Of a stretch of DNA of 64,000 nucleotides, positions 59,180 to 64,000 are shown in pieces; position 1 is the first letter of the stretch, and the number at the start of each line of letters is the position of its first letter. The notes below the pieces were generated by a model that had not been told where the DNA came from, made no database searches, and saw nothing but the letters and a program-made list of their open reading frames with translations. The translations under genes and the position numbers were made by a program. The stretch is taken from NCBI RefSeq assembly GCF_000147875.1, contig NC_014507.1:2418001-2482000 (forward strand), in the 5' to 3' direction. Origin of the DNA: Methanolacinia petrolearia DSM 11571 (lineage in GTDB: Archaea; Halobacteriota; Methanomicrobia; Methanomicrobiales; Methanomicrobiaceae).

Positions 59180-61207
59180 TTACTCTTCACCTCCAAGGCC
59201 GCCAAGAAGGAACGCATCGATCTGTGCGCAGATCTGCGGCGTTGTGAAGTGCTGCATCTTGATAGCTCCGCCGGGGCAGAAACCTCCGCAGGTTCCGCAG
59301 CCCTTACACTTGGCTTCGGTTACCTGCATGACCTGGCGACCGTTTTTCTCCGTGAGCGACAGTGCACCGTACGGGCACTGGGGCACACACATTCCGCAAC
59401 CTGCACAGAGGTCCTCCATGCACTGGGCGAAGTAAGGTTCGAGCTGAACCTTGCCCTGGTGGATCGGGATACTTGCAGCGGACGCTGCTCCCTCGGCCTG
59501 GGCAACCGTGTCAGGAATGTCCTTCGGACCCTGGCAGACACCTGCGAGGAATATACCTGCAGTCGTTGTTCCGCAGGGGTTGAGCTTCGGATGAGCCTCA
59601 AGATACCAGCCGTCCTGCGACTTCGAGATACCGAACATCTGGCGGATAGGCTCTGCGTCGGGCTTCGGCTGGATTGCAGCCGCAAGGACGACGAGGTCGC
59701 ACTCGATGCTGACAGGCCTTCCGAGAAGCGTGTCCTCGGTCTTGACGATGACGTTCTTGGTATTCGGATCTTCGAGAAGTTCGGCGACACGACCGCGGAC
59801 GAACTTCGCACCCTCATTCTGGATACGATAGTAGAACTCCTCGTACATCTTGCCGAACGAACGGATATCCATGTAGAACAGATACGGCTGGCAGCCGGGG
59901 ATCTTCTCCATCAGCTGGTGGGCGTGCTTGAGCGAGTACATGCAGCAGAACCTTGAACAGTAAGGCTTGCCGACCCCGCCGGTGTTGTCACGCGAACCTG
60001 CACAGAGGACGAAACCGACCTTCATCGGCGTTGCACCGTCGGACGGGCGGATCATGTGGCCGCCGGTAGGTCCGGATGCACAGATCAGGCGCTCGAACTC
60101 GAGACCGGTGATGACGTTCTCGTAGCGCTTGTAGCCCCATTCCTTCTTGTCCTCGATAGGAATGAGATCGTAACCGGTTGCAAGGATACAGCACCCGACC
60201 TTGATCTTCTCGAAGGTATCGACCATGTTAAGGTCGATGGCGTTCTTCTCGACACCGCACGCGTCAACACAGAGACCGCACTTAACACACGCATCGTAGT
60301 CGATCGTGTACTGGAGCGGCATGACCTGGGCGTGGTAGATGTAGATTGCCTTTCTCGGAGCCATTCCGAACTCGAACGGGTTAGGTTTGATGACCGGACA
60401 CACAGTGGCACAGTCACCGCAGCCGTTACAGCCGGAGCCTGTGATACCGTCGGCCTTCATCTCGGCCTCGTTACGCGTTCCGCGGGCCTTCTTCCTGAGA
60501 GTGATCTCGAAGTTGCCGATGTAACCCTCGACGTTCTCGACCTCGTGATAGGTCCTTAGGATAATATTGGGGTGACGGCCTGCGTCCACCATCTTAGGCG
60601 TAAGGATACACTGCGAACAGTCGAGTGTAGGGAAGGTCTTGTCGAGCTGCGACATTCTGCCGCCGATTGTAGGGGTCTGCTCGACAAGGTAGGTCTTGAT
60701 GCCGGCGTTCGCAAGGTCGAGGGCGGCCTGGATACCGCCGACACCTGCACCGACGACCATTGCGGCGTGCTCCACAGGCACTTCCTTGGGCTCGAGGTCT
60801 TCAAGCAGCCTTGCCTTGGCGACTGCGATTCTTACCTGGTCCTTGGCCTTGCTGGTCGCAAGGTCCCAGTCGTGCATGTGAACCCACGAATTGTGCTCAC
60901 GGATGTTGGCCATCTCGAAGCGGAACTTGTTGAGGCCTCCTTCCGCAGTTGCAACCCTGAACGTGGGCTCGTGAAGACGTGGCGAACATGCTGCGACAAC
61001 GATTCCGGTCAGGTTGTGCTCTTTGATAGCATCGATGATCTTGGTCTGGCCGGGTGTCGAACACATATACTGGTACTCGTCTGCAACGATGACATTTGGA
61101 AGCGTCGTGGCATAATCCTTGACTGCCTGGATGTCGATCGAGCCTGCGATGTTGGTTCCGCAGTGGCAGATGAATACACCGATTCTTGGTTCCTGATTTT
61201 CAGACAT
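59180..61207 (-). CDS. hdrA: HdrA, heterodisulfide reductase flavoprotein subunit, copy 2
   Basis: A 675-residue protein, identical to copy 1 in every residue I compared. About ten silent base changes separate the genes, all between 59336 and about 59693, the region coding for the last third. The ATG at 61207 is placed as in copy 1. The function should be the same: flavin-based electron bifurcation in HdrABC-MvhD. The genes may supply more enzyme or serve different Fmd/Fwd partners. Confidence 0.97.
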   Translation of the reverse strand: MSENQEPRIGVFICHCGTNIAGSIDIQAVKDYATTLPNVIVADEYQYMCSTPGQTKIIDAIKEHNLTGIVVAACSPRLHEPTFRVATAEGGLNKFRFEMANIREHNSWVHMHDWDLATSKAKDQVRIAVAKARLLEDLEPKEVPVEHAAMVVGAGVGGIQAALDLANAGIKTYLVEQTPTIGGRMSQLDKTFPTLDCSQCILTPKMVDAGRHPNIILRTYHEVENVEGYIGNFEITLRKKARGTRNEAEMKADGITGSGCNGCGDCATVCPVIKPNPFEFGMAPRKAIYIYHAQVMPLQYTIDYDACVKCGLCVDACGVEKNAIDLNMVDTFEKIKVGCCILATGYDLIPIEDKKEWGYKRYENVITGLEFERLICASGPTGGHMIRPSDGATPMKVGFVLCAGSRDNTGGVGKPYCSRFCCMYSLKHAHQLMEKIPGCQPYLFYMDIRSFGKMYEEFYYRIQNEGAKFVRGRVAELLEDPNTKNVIVKTEDTLLGRPVSIECDLVVLAAAIQPKPDAEPIRQMFGISKSQDGWYLEAHPKLNPCGTTTAGIFLAGVCQGPKDIPDTVAQAEGAASAASIPIHQGKVQLEPYFAQCMEDLCAGCGMCVPQCPYGALSLTEKNGRQVMQVTEAKCKGCGTCGGFCPGGAIKMQHFTTPQICAQIDAFLLGGLGGEE

Positions 61208-61220
61208 TTCTTTTGCCTCC

Positions 61221-62126
61221 TTACAGTATCTTCTCCAGGAATGGTGTGCAGTCGATTGCATGCAGATCCAATGCAAGCTCCTGGGGGGTCATGCCCTGGG
61301 CAAGTCCCAAAAGCTCGTTGTAGTGCAGAACCGGAAGGCCGTAATCCTGGCCGAAGTTCTGCTTGATCTCGATCTGACCGCGGTCGAACTGAAGCTGGCA
61401 GAAAGGACAGACCTCAGTAAGAGCGTCGGCGTCGGCTTCACGGATATTGATCAGCTTCTCGTTGGTGATATCGAGAGAGTGAAGGATATCGTAGCCTCTT
61501 ACGCCGCCGCCGGCACCACAGCACTGCATCTTGTTTCTGTACTGGACGGGTTCTGCACCGAGCGCTGCGACGAGTTCCTCGATCCACATGGGGTTCTCGG
61601 TGTCGCCGAAGTGGCGATCCTTCTGCGGCTTCATTAAGTGACAGCCGTAGTGGACTGCAACTTTGGTGCCCCTCAGGGGACGGGTGACGCTGTCGGCGAC
61701 CTTCTTGATGCCGCAGATCTTCTCGTCGTAGTAAAGTTCGGCAAGGTGCCAGACGTCGATCGAGCCTTTGTACTGCATGTCGATCTCGGCCAGAACCTCG
61801 TTGACGTTGTCGCGAAGCTCGTCGTTGTGTTTGAGCTTGTGGTTGACCTCCCAGATGGACTTGTAGCAGCCGTTGCAGAGAAGAGCAATGTCTTTCTTCA
61901 TCTCTTCGGCAAGGCACAGGTTCCTTGCGGCCATCGCATACCAGACATTGAGGTTGATGGCACCGAAGGCACCGGGCGCAGGACAGCAGCTCGCTCCCTT
62001 GAGAGGAAGAAGCTCTATCCCGAGTTTGGCACTTGTCCTGATGGCAGATGCCTCGCAGCCGGGGTAACGGTTGGGGGCAATGCAGCCGAGGAAGAATGCG
62101 TATGAATGATCAAAGCCTTTTACCAT
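61221..62126 (-). CDS. hdrB: HdrB, heterodisulfide reductase catalytic subunit, copy 2
   Basis: A 301-residue protein identical to copy 1 at 55103-56008, with both CCG-type cluster sites (GASCCPAPG, QCCGAGGG). I found no base difference between the two genes. Spacing to hdrC (2 nt) and hdrA (13 nt) is also the same. Only one copy is needed for activity, so selection or gene conversion must be keeping both alike. Confidence 0.96.
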   Translation of the reverse strand: MVKGFDHSYAFFLGCIAPNRYPGCEASAIRTSAKLGIELLPLKGASCCPAPGAFGAINLNVWYAMAARNLCLAEEMKKDIALLCNGCYKSIWEVNHKLKHNDELRDNVNEVLAEIDMQYKGSIDVWHLAELYYDEKICGIKKVADSVTRPLRGTKVAVHYGCHLMKPQKDRHFGDTENPMWIEELVAALGAEPVQYRNKMQCCGAGGGVRGYDILHSLDITNEKLINIREADADALTEVCPFCQLQFDRGQIEIKQNFGQDYGLPVLHYNELLGLAQGMTPQELALDLHAIDCTPFLEKIL

Positions 62127-62128
62127 CT

Positions 62129-62713
62129 TTAATTACCTCCTTCGGAAAGGATACGGTCGGCGTTCTCCTTGAGTTTGTAGTGGTCGATGATCTTACGGAT
62201 ACCTTCCAGGTATTCAGGATATGAATGCGTGGTCGGAGGGTCGCGGGGAAGACCGAGCTTCTCGCGGGCCGCACGGTTGACGTCGTTGTTGGGCACACCG
62301 TGGCCGGATGTGTAGATCAGGTTCACGGTCTGAAGGAAGTTCCTAGGAACGATGTCTCGCTCGAAAGCGAGGTTCCTCATGGCCATGATGACGTCGGTCG
62401 GGAAAAGGTCACGCGGACAGCGGTCCGAACATGAGTAGCACGTCGTGCAGAGCCAGAGATCCGGATCGGTCAATGCCTCGTCCTCGAGACCGAGGACGGC
62501 TCGCCTCATGAAAAGGCGAATCCTGTAAGAACTCCGGGGCGCAGACGGACAGGACCCGGTGCATGTTCCGCACTGGAAACACATGTGCGACATTGTACCG
62601 CTGATCTTCTCGACACGCTTGCTGAAGTCCTTGTGCGAATCGGAGGTATAGTAATTCCTGTCCGCAAGTTTCTTCTCGAGGTCAGGGTTTCCATAATTTT
62701 TTTCTACTGCCAT
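62129..62713 (-). CDS. hdrC: HdrC, heterodisulfide reductase iron-sulfur subunit, copy 2
   Basis: A 194-residue protein identical to copy 1, with CFQCGTCTGSCPSAP and CTTCYSCSDRCPRDL as its cluster sites. No base difference was seen in the gene or in the ribosome-binding site before the ATG at 62713. It lies 13 nt after fwdF copy 2. Confidence 0.96.
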   Translation of the reverse strand: MAVEKNYGNPDLEKKLADRNYYTSDSHKDFSKRVEKISGTMSHMCFQCGTCTGSCPSAPRSSYRIRLFMRRAVLGLEDEALTDPDLWLCTTCYSCSDRCPRDLFPTDVIMAMRNLAFERDIVPRNFLQTVNLIYTSGHGVPNNDVNRAAREKLGLPRDPPTTHSYPEYLEGIRKIIDHYKLKENADRILSEGGN

Positions 62714-62726
62714 TTTTAGTCTCACC

Positions 62727-63890
62727 TCATTCTGCGGTCTTCAGCTCAACCTTACCAAAGTCCCCTTCCCTGACCTTGGAAGTACGCGGCCGAAGCAGCT
62801 TATCCTTGATTGTCTTAAAGAGGTCCGTCTCCTTGCCCTTCATACGGATGCCAGTCCTTTTCAGGACGATGATGTCCTCACCGGGGCAAGCGTTAACACA
62901 GACACCGCAAAGGATACAGAAGTCCTTGTTGACACCAATCTTTGCTTCAACCTCCCCGTGCATATCGGCGGGATTCTTCGGGCTTGGCAGGTATATCGCA
63001 TTGGCCGGGCAGATCTCGACACATGTCGAACAGCCTCCGGGACACTTCTCGGTATGGAACTCTATGTCTCCTTCGAAGAGTTTCTCGACAGTAATCGCTT
63101 CGGTCGGGCAGTTCACGGCGCACCAGCGGCACGTGATGCAGTCCCCGGTGATGCTGACCTTCCCTCTCTTCTCCTGGACCGCCTCTTCGCGTGTGACTGT
63201 AATTGCATCCGAAGGGCAGATCTCGGAACAGACACCGCAGCCGTCGCAGAGTTTCTGCGTCCACTTAACCTCTCCCCGGACCTTTCCTATCTCGGGTGAG
63301 AACGGCTTCTTCTTGACAGTCAGTGCCGCACATACGTCTCCGCACAGTCCGCAGACCGTACACTTCTCTTCATCGCAGTCGAAGGTTATATTTGCATGAA
63401 TGGCCTCGGCTTTCTTCAGGCCGGCGGCGTCGGTTCCTTCGAATGCAGGGACATCACGCAGGATTGCCTTCTCGGGCGTCCGCGGGCACACATCTTTGCA
63501 TGTCGTGCAGAGTATGCATTTCTCGTCGTCGATCGCCCTGACGGGATCATATGTAGGAAATCCCTCCCTCTCGATGATCGGGAGCTTCTCCTCACCGTCG
63601 ATCCTGAGACTCATCGCGTTGAACGGGCACATTACGACACATACACCGCAGTATGAGCACTTCTTTTCATCAACGCTTACGGCCTCGCCATACTGAATCG
63701 CACCTCTCCTGACCGCTCCGACGGGACCGAGAACTATAGCCTCTTCAGGGCAGGCGTCAACGCAGATTCCGCAGCCGGTGCAGTTGTCCAGGTCGAATAC
63801 AAGATGATTGACCTGTTTTAAGAGCCTCTGCTCCATTATTGTGAGGTTTCCCTCTTTCCTGTGCGAATATTTTGGAAAAAGCGTATTCAT
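62727..63890 (-). CDS. fwdF: FwdF, polyferredoxin subunit, copy 2
   Basis: A 387-residue polyferredoxin with eight cluster motifs, starting MNTLFPKYSHRKEGNLTIM at the ATG at 63890 (GGAG about 10 nt upstream; an in-frame GTG three codons earlier is less likely). Over the first 330 residues it differs from copy 1 at many places (DACPEEAI for ESCPEDAI, extra residues in CPRTPEKAILRD), but its last 57 residues are identical. No fwdG is seen in the 110 bp upstream, so it seems to head its own operon with hdrCBA-mvhD. It may connect the second Hdr set to an Fmd or Fwd enzyme. Confidence 0.95.
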   Translation of the reverse strand: MNTLFPKYSHRKEGNLTIMEQRLLKQVNHLVFDLDNCTGCGICVDACPEEAIVLGPVGAVRRGAIQYGEAVSVDEKKCSYCGVCVVMCPFNAMSLRIDGEEKLPIIEREGFPTYDPVRAIDDEKCILCTTCKDVCPRTPEKAILRDVPAFEGTDAAGLKKAEAIHANITFDCDEEKCTVCGLCGDVCAALTVKKKPFSPEIGKVRGEVKWTQKLCDGCGVCSEICPSDAITVTREEAVQEKRGKVSITGDCITCRWCAVNCPTEAITVEKLFEGDIEFHTEKCPGGCSTCVEICPANAIYLPSPKNPADMHGEVEAKIGVNKDFCILCGVCVNACPGEDIIVLKRTGIRMKGKETDLFKTIKDKLLRPRTSKVREGDFGKVELKTAE

Positions 63891-64000
63891 AACTAACACT
63901 CCATGCTAAATCAGGCCTACCGGATGGCAAACAATGCAACAACCTCTAAAACGCATTATTTCAGCATCTCCAACTGCTGTTTTATTCCGACACACCTTTA
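63891..64000 (-). other. Upstream region of fwdF copy 2, cut by the window edge
   Basis: 110 bp with no reading frame that looks like a gene. It should hold the start of the leader or promoter of the second fwdF-hdr operon, unless fwdG or another gene lies beyond the edge. Confidence 0.4.

Larger units (their letters stand above)
58765..62900 (-). repeat. Near-identical duplicated block, copy 2
   Basis: Second copy of 52647-56782. The left edge falls just after the mvhD stop, where copy 1 continues into fwdD; the right edge is within fwdF codons for the last cluster motif. Confidence 0.92.

Noticed and set aside
1-64000. CRISPR arrays, tRNA or rRNA genes, insertion sequences
   Set aside because: I saw no regular short repeats, no tRNA-like T-loop sequences in the gaps and no transposase-like protein.

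Overview
The window is chromosomal DNA of a hydrogenotrophic or formatotrophic methanogen, most likely a member of the Methanomicrobiales (a Methanoplanus/Methanolacinia-like organism; the genus is inference). The reasons are an mcr operon, two formylmethanofuran dehydrogenase gene sets, HdrABC-MvhD without neighbouring MvhA/MvhG, AglB, and archaeal type IV pilins that start with the AVSPVVGVM signature. I saw no rRNA, tRNA, CRISPR array or transposase.

Layout. (1) 1-2491, minus strand: mcrB-mcrD-mcrC and the first codons of mcrG, followed by a 594-bp leader/promoter gap. (2) 3.1-22 kb: a molybdenum/tungsten region. It holds two paralogous MobB/MoaE-like fusions, fmdC, a molybdate/tungstate ABC transporter (modA/B/C type), a TrmO-like methyltransferase, two moeA genes (one with a periplasmic-binding-protein-like domain), a small Cys-rich protein, a PH-domain membrane protein, fmdA and a fused fmdD-fmdB. 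Inside it lies a bacterial-type glutamate decarboxylase with two GadC-like antiporters. (3) 22.2-28.3 kb: an alpha/beta hydrolase, a metal/siderophore-type binding protein, a beta-helix surface protein, a DUF364 protein, a soluble ABC ATPase and a HypB-like GTPase. The matching FecCD-type permease and ATPase are at 33.8-35.6 kb. (4) 28.4-36.3 kb: aglB, one pilin pair, a HepT/MntA toxin-antitoxin pair with a frameshifted toxin, and a winged-helix protein. (5) 36.6-48.3 kb: two tandem copies of a cassette with six pilin genes in A-B-A-B-A-B order, followed by a thioredoxin-CcdA fusion gene. The second copy of that fusion gene is wrecked by an internal deletion. (6) 48.4-58.2 kb, minus strand: one operon fwdG-fwdF-hdrC-hdrB-hdrA-mvhD-fwdD-fwdB-fwdA-fwdC. 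(7) 58.8-63.9 kb: a second fwdF-hdrC-hdrB-hdrA-mvhD set. Over about 4.1 kb it is almost identical to the first, while the rest of fwdF differs.

How the parts fit. Mod uptake, Mob/Moe cofactor synthesis and Fmd form a molybdenum (or tungsten) formylmethanofuran dehydrogenase system for the first step of CO2 reduction. The fwd-hdr-mvhD operon puts CO2 fixation and the heterodisulfide-reducing, electron-bifurcating enzyme in one transcript, matching the physical Hdr-Fmd supercomplex known from Methanospirillum. Mcr makes the methane and the heterodisulfide. The pilin cassettes, the AglB oligosaccharyltransferase and the thiol-redox membrane protein look like a glycosylated, disulfide-bearing surface filament system built from repeating A-B subunit pairs. 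These A-B pairs, their duplicated cassettes and their conserved leader hairpins are the most unusual part of the window.
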